A stretch of DNA of 56,872 bases from Planctomyces sp. SH-PL62 (GTDB taxonomy: Bacteria > Planctomycetota > Planctomycetia > Planctomycetales > Planctomycetaceae), in the NCBI GenBank assembly GCA_945893075.1, contig CAMDDX010000005.1:1-56872 (forward strand), written 5' to 3'. The notes beneath the pieces were generated by a model. The model was not told where the DNA came from. It worked only from the letters and a program-made list of their open reading frames with translations, and did not search any database. This document shows, one piece after another, positions 8,649 to 16,683 of this stretch; position 1 is the stretch's first letter; each line of letters starts with the position of its first letter. Made by a program: the position numbers and the translations under genes.

Positions 8649-8746
8649 GGGGTCGGGTCTACGATTTTTCGGAATTGGCCGGCCAGCGTTTTACCGACTT
8701 CATAACGCTCTGTCGGCCAATTCCGAAAAATCGTAGACCCGACCCC
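8649..8746. repeat. Long palindrome, GGGGTC class
   Basis: Perfect 32-bp arms (8649-8680 with 8715-8746). The outer end is GGGGTCGGGTCT and the loop is 34 bases. It shares the GGGGTC(A/G)GG lead with the elements at 20041, 20966, 25318 and 34400, while the inner sequence differs. It lies between two minus-strand genes. Confidence 0.9.
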
Positions 8747-8750
8747 GCAC

Positions 8751-9857
8751 TCAAGGTTGATACGGCACGAACGGCATTCCGAACGTCTCGGCCACCGCGC
8801 GATTGGTGATCGCTCCGTCGTACATGTTGACGGCGTGAGCGAATCCCGTGTCGGCGGCGCACGCGGCGGCCAGGCCGAGCTTCGCGATCTTCAGAACATA
8901 GGGAAACGTGACGTTACACAACGCATACGAGCTGGTCCGGCCGACGGCTCCCGGCATGTTCGTGACGCAATAATGCACGATGCCATCCACGAGGTACGTC
9001 GGCTTCGAGTGTGTTGTCGGCTTGGTCGTTTCGATGCAGCCTCCCTGATCGACCGCCACGTCGATGATGACCGCTCCGGGCTTCATCAGCTTGAGGTCTT
9101 CGCGGCTGACCAGCACCGGCGCGCGAGCCCCTTCGATCAACACCGCTCCGATCACGAGATCCGCCAGCCGCAGTTCTTCGCGGATGTTGTGCCGATCGCT
9201 AAAGAGCGTGTTGACGTTCGGCGGCATGATGTCTTCCAGATACCGCAGCCGGTCAATGTTGATGTCGATGATCACTACGTCCGCCTGAAAGCCGGCCGCA
9301 ATCTGCGCCGCATTTTTGCCGACCACCCCGCCGCCCAAAATCAAAATGTGAGCGGGGGCTACACCGGGAACTCCCGCCAGCAGAATGCCGCGGCCTTCCT
9401 GCGGACGTTCCAGATACTTCGCTCCTTCTTGAATGCTCATGCGGCCGGCGACTTCGCTCATCGGAGTCAGACAGGGGAGATCGCCACGCGGACCGCGCAG
9501 CGTCTCGTAGGCGACTGCCGTGACCCCCGTCGCCAGCACATTGTGGGTCAGCTCTTCGTCGGCCGCGAAATGAAAGTACGTGAAGAGCGTTTGCCCGCGT
9601 CGCAGCAACGGCCACTCGGCGGCGAGCGGTTCCTTGACCTTCACGACCAATTCCGCCTGACCGAAGATCGCGGCCGGACCATCGACGATCTCGGCCCCAC
9701 TCGCGGCGTATTGTGCATCGGTGATACCGCTGCCCAATCCGGCCCCGCGCTCGATCAGCACGCGGTGCCCGCGCTGGACCAGTTCTTCGACCCCCGACGG
9801 CAACATCGCCACGCGATACTCGTCCGGTTTAATCTCACGAGGCACACCGACAATCAT
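8751..9857 (-). CDS. ald: Alanine dehydrogenase
   Basis: Catalyses NAD+-dependent interconversion of L-alanine with pyruvate and ammonium in the cytoplasm. The length (368 aa) fits the family. The start MIVGVPREIKPDEYRVAM is canonical and is preceded by GGAG. Active-site residues match the standard numbering: Arg15, Lys75 in VVKVKEP and His96 in LFTYFHFA. The nucleotide-binding ILILGGGVVGKNAA and the conserved IIDVAVDQGG and HYCVTNMPGAV motifs are present. The enzyme appears intact. A longer open frame upstream of the chosen Met has no homology and is not coding. Confidence 0.97.
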   Translation of the reverse strand: MIVGVPREIKPDEYRVAMLPSGVEELVQRGHRVLIERGAGLGSGITDAQYAASGAEIVDGPAAIFGQAELVVKVKEPLAAEWPLLRRGQTLFTYFHFAADEELTHNVLATGVTAVAYETLRGPRGDLPCLTPMSEVAGRMSIQEGAKYLERPQEGRGILLAGVPGVAPAHILILGGGVVGKNAAQIAAGFQADVVIIDINIDRLRYLEDIMPPNVNTLFSDRHNIREELRLADLVIGAVLIEGARAPVLVSREDLKLMKPGAVIIDVAVDQGGCIETTKPTTHSKPTYLVDGIVHYCVTNMPGAVGRTSSYALCNVTFPYVLKIAKLGLAAACAADTGFAHAVNMYDGAITNRAVAETFGMPFVPYQP

Positions 9858-9951
9858 GGGTCGTCTCCTGAACTTATTGCTGACAACAATTCGGAGAGTA
9901 GCCGACAGAGACTCTCCTAGAAATGTCGGACTTCCGTAGTTGTCCGCGTTC

Positions 9952-10016
9952 CTTCGCGACCTCTGCGCCCTTCTGTTCAAATCTGTTTGAAACAGAAGGA
10001 CGCAAAGGGCGCGAAG
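9952..10016. repeat. Palindrome, GAACAGAAGG class
   Basis: 26-base arms (9952-9977 with 9991-10016, three mismatches) around a 13-base loop, sitting between ald and the glycogen synthase gene. It is the same class as the copies at 44231, 46796 and 47337. Confidence 0.8.
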
Positions 10017-10062
10017 TGAAGTACAGCGGATTCGCGAGTAGGTCATCGAGTAGAAGTCAGCG

Positions 10063-11547
10063 CTACTCGGTTCGCCGCGCGAGTGCTTTTTCGTAGAGCC
10101 CGACGTACTCACGGGCCGAGCGGTTCCAAGACCAATCGCGTGACATCCCGGCTCGTTGAATGCGACGCCAGACCGGTTGATCGGCGAACAGTCTCAAGGC
10201 CCAGTCGAGCTGCTCCCAAAGCCGATCCGGGTTGTGTTCGTAGAAGACGAAGCCGGTGGCGGTGCCGTTATTCAGAGTTTCTTGAGTCGCCCCCACGACG
10301 GAATCGGCCAGCCCACCGGTCGCGCGGACAATCGGCGGAGTGCCATAGGCCATCGAATACATCTGGTTCAAACCACACGGCTCGAACTTGCTGGGCATCA
10401 GGAACATGTCCGAACCCGCTTCGATCAGATGCGACAGCGCTTCGTCGTAGCCAATAACCGCGCGGACTTTGTGCGGATGCGCCGCCGCCAGATGCCGGCA
10501 AAGGTCTTCGTACTCCGGCTGCCCGTTTCCCAAGAAGACCAGTTGCACGTCCCGTTCGAGCAACCGGCTGGCACACGCACCCATCAAATCAAAACCCTTC
10601 TGCCAAGTCATGCGCGAGACCATGCTCAGCAGCGGCACGTCGCCACGCACCGGCAAATTCAGGTGCTCCTGCAACGTGCGTTTGCAGGCGCTCTTGCCGG
10701 TATCCAACGAATCGAAGTCGTACCGCGCGGGGAGATGCGAATCGGCCGCCGGGCTCCACTCGTGCGGGTCGATGCCGTTGAGGATGCCCGTGAGATCAGC
10801 GGTTCGGTCCTGCAACACACCGTCCAGGCCGTGACCGAAGTCGGCGGTTTGAATCTCGCGCGAGTACGTCGGGCTGACGGTCGAAAGCTGATCGGCGAAG
10901 ACGATGCCGGTCTTCAGCAGATTCACTTGGTTCCAGGCTTCCATTCGAGTCCAGGTGAAATACTCCCAACCCAATCCGGTCAGGGGCATCGTTGCGGCCG
11001 GATAAGCACCCTGAAACGCCATGTTGTGCAACGTGAAGATCGCCGCCGTGCGACGCAGATCGGGAACCCAGTCGCGGAACTGAGCCTCCAGCAACGCCAT
11101 CACTAACCCGGTCTGCCAATCGTGTGCGTGGATGACATCGGGCTTGAGTTCCAATCGCGCGACCGCTTCCAGCGCTGCTCGGCAAAACGTCATGAATCGT
11201 TCCGCGTTGTCGGGGTAGTCCGCTTTCGTGATCGGATCCTGATACACCCCGTCGCGGTCGAAGAACTCCGGATGATCGACGAACACGACGGACGCAGAAC
11301 TTCCCGGCATCTGCGCCTGCTTGAGCCGAATCAACACTCGCCGTTTGCCCAGCGGGATTTCAAAGGCTTCCCCGATCGGCTGCACATCGACGCCGCACTT
11401 CGCGATGAACCGCGAATAAAACGGCAGGATCAACGTCACCTCGTGCCCCAGTTCCGCCAGCGCTTTGCTCAGCGCACCTGCTACGTCCGCCAAGCCGCCC
11501 GTCTTCGCGAAGGGGACAGCTTCCGAACTGATTTGCACGATCCGCAT
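10063..11547 (-). CDS. glgA: Glycogen synthase (ADP-glucose type)
   Basis: Family GT5 enzyme adding glucose from ADP-glucose to growing alpha-1,4-glucan (494 aa). The N-terminal MRIVQISSEAVPFAKTGGLA holds the KxGG substrate motif (residues 15-18). HAHDWQTGLV and FTLHNMAFQGAYP are typical of GlgA. The C-terminal SKFEPCGLNQMYSMAYGT and RATGGLADSV form the sugar-nucleotide site. I placed the start at the ATG before RIVQISSEA, with GGAG upstream; the longer frame has no homology. There are no other glycogen genes nearby, so it is a dispersed pathway gene. Confidence 0.97.
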   Translation of the reverse strand: MRIVQISSEAVPFAKTGGLADVAGALSKALAELGHEVTLILPFYSRFIAKCGVDVQPIGEAFEIPLGKRRVLIRLKQAQMPGSSASVVFVDHPEFFDRDGVYQDPITKADYPDNAERFMTFCRAALEAVARLELKPDVIHAHDWQTGLVMALLEAQFRDWVPDLRRTAAIFTLHNMAFQGAYPAATMPLTGLGWEYFTWTRMEAWNQVNLLKTGIVFADQLSTVSPTYSREIQTADFGHGLDGVLQDRTADLTGILNGIDPHEWSPAADSHLPARYDFDSLDTGKSACKRTLQEHLNLPVRGDVPLLSMVSRMTWQKGFDLMGACASRLLERDVQLVFLGNGQPEYEDLCRHLAAAHPHKVRAVIGYDEALSHLIEAGSDMFLMPSKFEPCGLNQMYSMAYGTPPIVRATGGLADSVVGATQETLNNGTATGFVFYEHNPDRLWEQLDWALRLFADQPVWRRIQRAGMSRDWSWNRSAREYVGLYEKALARRTE

Positions 11548-11711
11548 GAAGAACTCCACGGGGCTGAAACAGTAACAATGGATTGGGCATGACGAGCGGT
11601 TCGCCGAATTCAACACAGACCTGCCGAGAAGAGCAACCACTCGGCGATCCAAGTGCGAGATCCAGAGTCGTCCTACGAGCTCACGATTTCATGTTGGGAT
11701 GTGCGTAACTT

Positions 11712-11809
11712 GTAGGGTGGGACAAGCTCGCTTCGAGCGCCGGCCCACCGCAAATTGATCAGCCGATCCGCGGTGGGCCGGCGCTCGAAGCGAGCTTGTC
11801 CCACCCTAC
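11712..11809. repeat. GTAG-foot palindromic doublet
   Basis: Perfect 40-bp arms (11712-11751 with 11770-11809), beginning GTAGGGTGGGAC and ending CCACCCTAC. Each arm can also fold alone (GCTCG/CGAGC and GGTGGG/CCCACC). It fills the middle of the 354-base divergent gap between glgA and the DUF1549/DUF1553 gene; I see nothing else in that gap. Confidence 0.9.
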
Positions 11810-11901
11810 GTTTCGGATCGTTGCGCTTTGCGAAACTGCTCGGCCACGGTAGAACGACATTGGTTCCACAAAGGTGATCGAAAGCCGCAGGAGTTTTGGT
11901 C

Positions 11902-14790
11902 ATGCGAGTTCCGCCTCTGCTTCTAGCGTTGAGCTTGCTCGCCCACCTCGGATGTCAGACCGACATTGCCCGCGGACAAGAACCATCACTGTTGATTCCC
12001 AATGCCGGTGACCTCGCGAAGTCATTGCAACTCTGGCTGCGAGCCGACGACCTGGCCCTGACTGACGGCGAGTCCGTCTTTATCTGGCCCGACCAGAGCG
12101 GTCACGGCCGCGACTTCTCCGCGACGAAAGGGGTGCGGCCGGACGGTGTCGGGATGCCGGCGAAGTTCGCCAAGGAGAGCACGCTGCAACGCCGGCCGGC
12201 CGTACGCTTCGATCCGGCAACGGGATTGGCGGCATCGCCACACAACCCGGTTGCGATTCAGGGCGATGCGGAATTGACGATACTGCTCGTCATCAACCTG
12301 CAACCACACGACGCTCAGCCGCCGCACGACGGTGTGATCGGCATCGGCAATCCGGCGAATCCCGCAGTCGATCCCGGCAAGCCGTTGGCCGCGCTCGTGC
12401 AGATCAATCGTGGCGAAGATCACGCGCTGCACTTCGCCGGTGGCTGGAATCACGACGCTTCGCTGGGAGCCGGTTCGTTCAAGCCGCTGTACGGGAAGTC
12501 GATCATCCTCAGCGTCACGAAGCGGCCCGGCCCGATCCGCAGCACGACGCGTTTCTTCATCAACGGTGAATTGGCCAACAAGTCGGCCGACGTACCGCTC
12601 GAAGGTCGCGACACGGTGCCCGACATTCAGCATCGCGCCGACATCGGCGCGTACATGGGCAAAGCGCTGAGCTGGGCCGGCAGCTTTCGCGGCGATGTCG
12701 GCGAAGTCATCGTCTACAACAAAGCTCTGAACGACGCCGAGCGACAAGCCGTCGAAGGTCATCTCGCCGACAAGTTCGGCATCGTGCTGGCCTCGCAAGT
12801 CGCCGCGACGCGAGCCACATTCACTCCGGAAGAGACCAGCTTCTGGGCCTATCAGCCAGTCAAAGATGCGGCTCCACCGAATGTGAAGAACGCCGCGCGA
12901 ATCAAGTCGCCGCTCGATCGCTTCCTGCTCGCCAAGCTGGAAGAGCAGGGAATGACTCTAGCGTCGCCGGCTGACAAGCGGACGCTGCTTCGCCGAGTCA
13001 CGTTCGATCTCATCGGCTTGCCCCCATCGCCGGAAGAGATCGCCGCGTTCTTGAAAGACGAATCGCCGCAAGCGTTCGAGACGGTCGTGAATCGGCTGCT
13101 CGATTCACCGCACTACGGCGAGCGTTGGGGGCGTCACTGGCTCGACGTCGTCCGCTACGCCGAATCCACGGCGAACGACGCGAATGCCGTCATGCGCTAC
13201 GCCTGGCGATATCGCAACTACGTCATCGACGCCTTCAATCGCGATCTGCCGTATGACCAGTTCATCGTCGAACAACTTGCTGGCGACTTGCTGCCGCCGA
13301 CAGACGACATGAGCGCGCGAATTCGGCGAATGACCGCGACCGGCTATCTGATGGTCGGCCCGAAGGCGCTCGCCGAAACTGACAAGGAACAATCCCGGCT
13401 CGACATTGTGGACGATCAAATCGACGTGACCGGGCGAGCATTTCTCGGCCTGACGATCGCGTGTGCGCGCTGCCACGACCACAAGTTCGACGCGATTCGC
13501 GCCGTCGATTACTACGCCCTCGCCGGCATCTTCCGCAGCACCGAGCCTTTCAAAGATGAGGCTCGCAACTCGTCAATGTGGTGGGAATTCCCGTTATTTG
13601 AAGCTCCGGGCGAGAAGCCGTTCATGGTCATGGCCCCGCAGGAAACGACGCCGCGAAACTTGCGCGTCCATCTGCGCGGCAACCGCTTCACGCTGGGGCA
13701 AGTCGTGCCGCGCGGATTCGTGCAAGTCGTAGGTCGGGCTTTCCAGCCCGACTCCCCCAACACGCGAGTCGGGCTGGAAAGCCCGACCTACGGGGGCAGC
13801 GGCCGTCTGGAACTCGCCCAATGGATCGCCAGTAAAGACAACCCGCTGACTGCTCGCGTGATGGTCAATCGGATTTGGCAGCATCACTTCGGCAAAGGTC
13901 TCGTCGCGACCAGCGATAACTTCGGCATGCGCGGCGAACGTCCATCGCATCCCGAGTTACTCGATTGGCTCGCCGCGCGATTTATCGAGAGCGGCTGGAG
14001 CATGAAGGCGATGCACCGCTTGATTTGCCTGAGTTCGACTTTTCAGCAGGCAACGCAGAGGGAGAGAGAGGGAGATGGGGAGAGGGGGAGAAATTCAAAC
14101 GACCCTACTGCGGGTTCTTTTCCCCCTCTCCCTCTCTCCCCCTCTCCCCCTCTTCAAACCGATCCCGACAACCACTGGCTCTCATCGTTCCCGCGTCGCA
14201 GACTCTCGGCCGAGGAGTTGCGCGACGCGGTGCTCGCAGTCAGCGGCAAGCTCGATCGCAAACCGGGTGCTGATGAGTCCGCCACGATCCTGTGGAAAGA
14301 GGCCGAAGTTCAGGACGAGAAGCGCGGCTTCGGTCCGAATCGGATGCAGGCCGATCATCCGTTCTACACCGAGTTCCCGAAACGGAGCGTTTACTTACCG
14401 ATCGTCCGCAATCTTCTGCCCGACGTGTTCGCCTTGTTCGATGTCGCCGATCCCAACGGCGTGACCACCCTGCGAAACGACACGACCGTCCCGTCGCAGT
14501 CGCTCTTCCTGCTCAACAGCCCATTCGTGCGTGAGCAGTCCCGGCATCTCGCTCAGCGATTGCTCTCGGACGACAAGGCCACCGACGAACAACGCCTGCA
14601 ACGCGCTCACGAACTCGCCTTCGGCCGACCGCTGACCACGAACGAGTTGGCACAAGCTCGCACGTTCCTTGATGCCTACCTGTCGGCCCAGGCAGCTCAA
14701 GCCCGTCCGGAAGCCGACCGGCGACTATCGACGTGGCAAAGCTACTGCCAAGCCTTGTTCTGCCAGAACGAGTTTTTCTACGTGGAGTGA
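11902..14790 (+). CDS. DUF1549/DUF1553 protein with N-terminal LamG-like domain
   Basis: Large exported planctomycete-type protein (962 aa), function unknown. A signal peptide (MRVPPLLLALSLLAHLG) is followed by a concanavalin/LamG-like domain (residues ~30-300, with WPDQSGHGRDF). DUF1549 follows (RFLLAKLEEQGMTLA to CARCHDHKFD, a CxxCH heme-like motif near residue 520), then DUF1553 (NPLTARVMVNRIWQHHFGKG, DNFGMRGERPSHPELLDWL). The ATG has AGGAG 8 bases upstream. It carries two in-frame foreign-looking inserts, a palindrome near residues 609-631 and a G/A-C/T palindrome near 719-752. It forms the usual pair with the next DUF1501 gene. Confidence 0.93.
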   Translation: MRVPPLLLALSLLAHLGCQTDIARGQEPSLLIPNAGDLAKSLQLWLRADDLALTDGESVFIWPDQSGHGRDFSATKGVRPDGVGMPAKFAKESTLQRRPAVRFDPATGLAASPHNPVAIQGDAELTILLVINLQPHDAQPPHDGVIGIGNPANPAVDPGKPLAALVQINRGEDHALHFAGGWNHDASLGAGSFKPLYGKSIILSVTKRPGPIRSTTRFFINGELANKSADVPLEGRDTVPDIQHRADIGAYMGKALSWAGSFRGDVGEVIVYNKALNDAERQAVEGHLADKFGIVLASQVAATRATFTPEETSFWAYQPVKDAAPPNVKNAARIKSPLDRFLLAKLEEQGMTLASPADKRTLLRRVTFDLIGLPPSPEEIAAFLKDESPQAFETVVNRLLDSPHYGERWGRHWLDVVRYAESTANDANAVMRYAWRYRNYVIDAFNRDLPYDQFIVEQLAGDLLPPTDDMSARIRRMTATGYLMVGPKALAETDKEQSRLDIVDDQIDVTGRAFLGLTIACARCHDHKFDAIRAVDYYALAGIFRSTEPFKDEARNSSMWWEFPLFEAPGEKPFMVMAPQETTPRNLRVHLRGNRFTLGQVVPRGFVQVVGRAFQPDSPNTRVGLESPTYGGSGRLELAQWIASKDNPLTARVMVNRIWQHHFGKGLVATSDNFGMRGERPSHPELLDWLAARFIESGWSMKAMHRLICLSSTFQQATQREREGDGERGRNSNDPTAGSFPPLPLSPSPPLQTDPDNHWLSSFPRRRLSAEELRDAVLAVSGKLDRKPGADESATILWKEAEVQDEKRGFGPNRMQADHPFYTEFPKRSVYLPIVRNLLPDVFALFDVADPNGVTTLRNDTTVPSQSLFLLNSPFVREQSRHLAQRLLSDDKATDEQRLQRAHELAFGRPLTTNELAQARTFLDAYLSAQAAQARPEADRRLSTWQSYCQALFCQNEFFYVE
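13728..13792. repeat. GTAG-foot doublet inside a coding sequence
   Basis: Perfect 26-bp arms (13728-13753 with 13767-13792), each with an 8-bp hairpin GTCGGGCT/AGCCCGAC behind GTAG. It is translated in frame as VGRAFQPDS...VGLESPTYG within the DUF1553 protein, between its two conserved blocks. Confidence 0.92.
14056..14155. repeat. Purine/pyrimidine palindrome inside a coding sequence
   Basis: A G/A-rich run (14056-14093) is followed by a C/T-rich run (14114-14155) that is broadly complementary to it. It is read in frame as a low-complexity insert (GEREGDGERGRN ... PPLPLSPSPPL) in a loop of DUF1553. It could form a long hairpin or triplex-type DNA. Confidence 0.75.
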
Positions 14791-14797
14791 TTTCGAT

Positions 14798-14874
14798 GTA
14801 GGGTGGGTCGAGTCATCGAGACCCACCAATTGGCGCGACGAAGTGGTGGGTCTCGATGACTCGACCCACCCTAC
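14798..14874. repeat. GTAG-foot palindromic doublet at a gene junction
   Basis: Perfect 31-bp arms (14798-14828 with 14844-14874), beginning GTAGGGTGGGTCGAG and ending with CTAC. It makes up nearly the entire gap between the DUF1553 stop and the DUF1501 start, ending 11 bases before the chosen ATG. Confidence 0.9.
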
Positions 14875-14885
14875 GGAATGATGTC

Positions 14886-16304
14886 ATGACAATCGGTTCT
14901 CAAGACCTGAATCGACGCGAAGCACTTCGCCGCGCCGCCTGCGGCTTCGGTCACGTCGCGCTGCTCGGACTGTTGACGGAACAAGCCCGCGCGGAAACCG
15001 CGACCACCAATCCGCTCGCCGCCAAGTCACCGCATTTCCCAGCCAAGGCCAAGCGAGTCATTTTCCTCTTCATGCACGGAGGAGTTTCGCACGTCGACAC
15101 GTTCGATCCAAAACCGGAACTTGCCAAGCGCAACGGCCAGCCCTTGCCGATCGCGAAACCGAAGTTTGAATTCGCTCCGACCGGCAACCTGCTCGCGTCA
15201 CCTTGGAAGTTCGCCAAGCACGGCCAGAGCGGTGTTGAGGTCAGCGAACTCTTTCCAGAAATCGGCTCGGTCATCGACGACATCTGTGTGATTCGTTCGA
15301 TGAACGGTGCCGATCAAGTTTCGCATGGTCCGGCATTGCTCAACATGAACACCGGCAGTGGCGTCTTCGCGCGGCCGAGCCTCGGCGCGTGGACGCTGTA
15401 TGGTCTCGGCACCGAGAACCAGAACCTGCCCGGCTTCATCAGCCTCAGTCCGTCGCTGTATCACGGTGGAGCACAAAATTACGGCTCGGCGTTTCTGCCG
15501 GCCAGCTTTCAAGGAACGCGGATCGGCGATGGCTCCACGCCGTTCCAGCAAGCCGCGTTGTCGAATCTCAAGCCGGGCGATGATCCGTCGCTGCAACGGC
15601 TGCAACTCAATCTGATCGCGCAGCGCAACCGCGAGCATCTCGCGCGTGTCGGCGACGATCCGCGACTCGAAGCCCGCATCGCCGCGTTCGAAATGAGCTT
15701 TCGGATGCAGATGGAAGCGCCGCGCGTGATGGACTTGTCGCAAGAGAGCGAGTCCACTCGCAAGCTGTATGGCGTTGGCGAAGAACCGACGGACGAGTAC
15801 GGCCGAGAATGCTTGCTGGCGAGACGCTGCATCGAATCGGGAGTCCGCTTCGTCCAAGCCAACTTCAGTTACCCGCGCAACTACTGGGACGCGCACGGCG
15901 ACCTGCGAAACAATCATTCGTCGAACGCCAAGAAAGTCGATAAGCCGATCGCCGGACTGCTGCGAGACCTCAAATCACGCGGCTTGTTGGACGACACGCT
16001 GGTCATCTTCGGCACCGAGTTCGGCCGCACTCCGGCCGCTCAGGGCAACGACGGCCGCGACCATCATCCGCACGCTTTCAGCATCTGGCTGGCCGGCGGC
16101 GGAGTGCGCGGCGGCCTGGCCTATGGTCAAACCGACGACTTTGGTTACTACGTCGCCGCGAACAAGGTCACGATGCCCGACTTCCACGCGACGATCCTGC
16201 ACCTGCTGGGATTTGACCACACGCAACTGACCTTCCGCCACGCGGGCCGCGACCATCGACTGACCGATGTGGACGGCGAAGTCGTCACGGACATCCTGGC
16301 TTGA
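14886..16304 (+). CDS. DUF1501 family exported protein
   Basis: A 472-residue DUF1501 protein, in the alkaline-phosphatase-like clan, with metal-dependent hydrolase fold and unknown substrate. The leader LNRREALRRAACG is Tat-like. The family blocks are present: RVIFLFMHGGVSHVDTFDPK, then the catalytic-site-like TEFGRTP and GRDHHPHAFSIWLAGGG, then DFHATILHLLGFDH. It lies just downstream of a DUF1549/DUF1553 gene, the usual planctomycete pairing, so the two products probably act together at the cell surface. I chose the ATG after the palindrome; an earlier in-frame ATG lies inside the palindrome arm and is unlikely. Confidence 0.92.
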   Translation: MTIGSQDLNRREALRRAACGFGHVALLGLLTEQARAETATTNPLAAKSPHFPAKAKRVIFLFMHGGVSHVDTFDPKPELAKRNGQPLPIAKPKFEFAPTGNLLASPWKFAKHGQSGVEVSELFPEIGSVIDDICVIRSMNGADQVSHGPALLNMNTGSGVFARPSLGAWTLYGLGTENQNLPGFISLSPSLYHGGAQNYGSAFLPASFQGTRIGDGSTPFQQAALSNLKPGDDPSLQRLQLNLIAQRNREHLARVGDDPRLEARIAAFEMSFRMQMEAPRVMDLSQESESTRKLYGVGEEPTDEYGRECLLARRCIESGVRFVQANFSYPRNYWDAHGDLRNNHSSNAKKVDKPIAGLLRDLKSRGLLDDTLVIFGTEFGRTPAAQGNDGRDHHPHAFSIWLAGGGVRGGLAYGQTDDFGYYVAANKVTMPDFHATILHLLGFDHTQLTFRHAGRDHRLTDVDGEVVTDILA

Positions 16305-16354
16305 GGAAGCGGCATCAATAGCAAGAGACATCACTAGCAAGAGACATCACAGTG

Positions 16355-16394
16355 GAAAAGAAAAAGGACTGACGCCACGAATGGCGTCAGTCCT
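16355..16394 (-). terminator. Intrinsic terminator of the tRNA-Leu gene
   Basis: Perfect 13-bp stem (AGGACTGACGCCA with TGGCGTCAGTCCT) and a 4-base loop. On the minus strand it is followed by a T-rich run, which places it just downstream of tRNA-Leu. Confidence 0.85.
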
Positions 16395-16413
16395 CCCGAT
16401 GGGATGACTGGAA

Positions 16414-16497
16414 TGCGGTCGAGAGGACTCGAACCTCCAAGCCCTTGCGGGCGCTAGCACCTCAAGCTAGTGCGTCTGCCAATTTCGCCACGACCGC
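16414..16497 (-). tRNA. tRNA-Leu (anticodon GAG)
   Basis: An 84-base class II tRNA with acceptor stem GCGGTCG/CGACCGC, D-arm GGCGAAATTGGCAGAC and anticodon stem CTAGC/GCTAG around TTGAGGT (anticodon GAG). It has a long variable arm and T-arm GGAGGTTCGAGTCCTC. The discriminator is A; CCA is not encoded. An intrinsic terminator lies 20 bases downstream. All expected stems pair, so the gene looks functional. Confidence 0.95.
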
Positions 16498-16499
16498 AA

Positions 16500-16559
16500 A
16501 TCTCTGTTACGACTTAGTTCTTAAACTAGCTCGTCTGCCAATTCCGCCACTTGCCCGGC
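16500..16559 (-). pseudogene. 5' half of a second tRNA-Leu
   Basis: Reads as the first ~55-60 bases of a tRNA-Leu: acceptor strand GCCGGGC, D-arm GTGGCGGAATTGGCAGAC and an anticodon arm with TTTAAGAACTAAG that suggests anticodon TAA. It then stops, directly at the 5' end of the intact tRNA-Leu(GAG). The variable arm is cut short and the T-arm and 3' acceptor strand are missing. The anticodon stem pairs imperfectly. It is most likely a remnant from recombination between two tandem tRNA-Leu genes, or an old integration scar. Confidence 0.7.
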
Positions 16560-16565
16560 AATGAT

Positions 16566-16605
16566 TTGCGTCAGTGGGCAATCTAGCGATCGCCCACTGA
16601 CGCAA
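16566..16605. repeat. Hairpin upstream of the tRNA-Leu locus
   Basis: Perfect 14-bp arms (TTGCGTCAGTGGGC, 16566-16579, with 16592-16605) and a 12-base loop, between the broken tRNA and the end of the TPR gene. Confidence 0.7.
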
Positions 16606-16683
16606 GAGGCGGGGCAGTATAGTCGCGCGGAATCGTGTCGCAAGTTTGCGAGTTCGCGGACGCGAGGGAATTGGGCGAATGAG

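Noticed and set aside
11902-16304. Cytochrome c electron-transfer operon
   Set aside because: CxxCH motifs exist in the DUF1549 proteins, but there are no cytochrome maturation or oxidase genes, and the families are known mainly as planctomycete surface-type proteins.
16500-16559. tRNA-Leu with group I intron
   Set aside because: The intact tRNA after it is a different tRNA-Leu with its own complete acceptor stem; there is no room for an intron.
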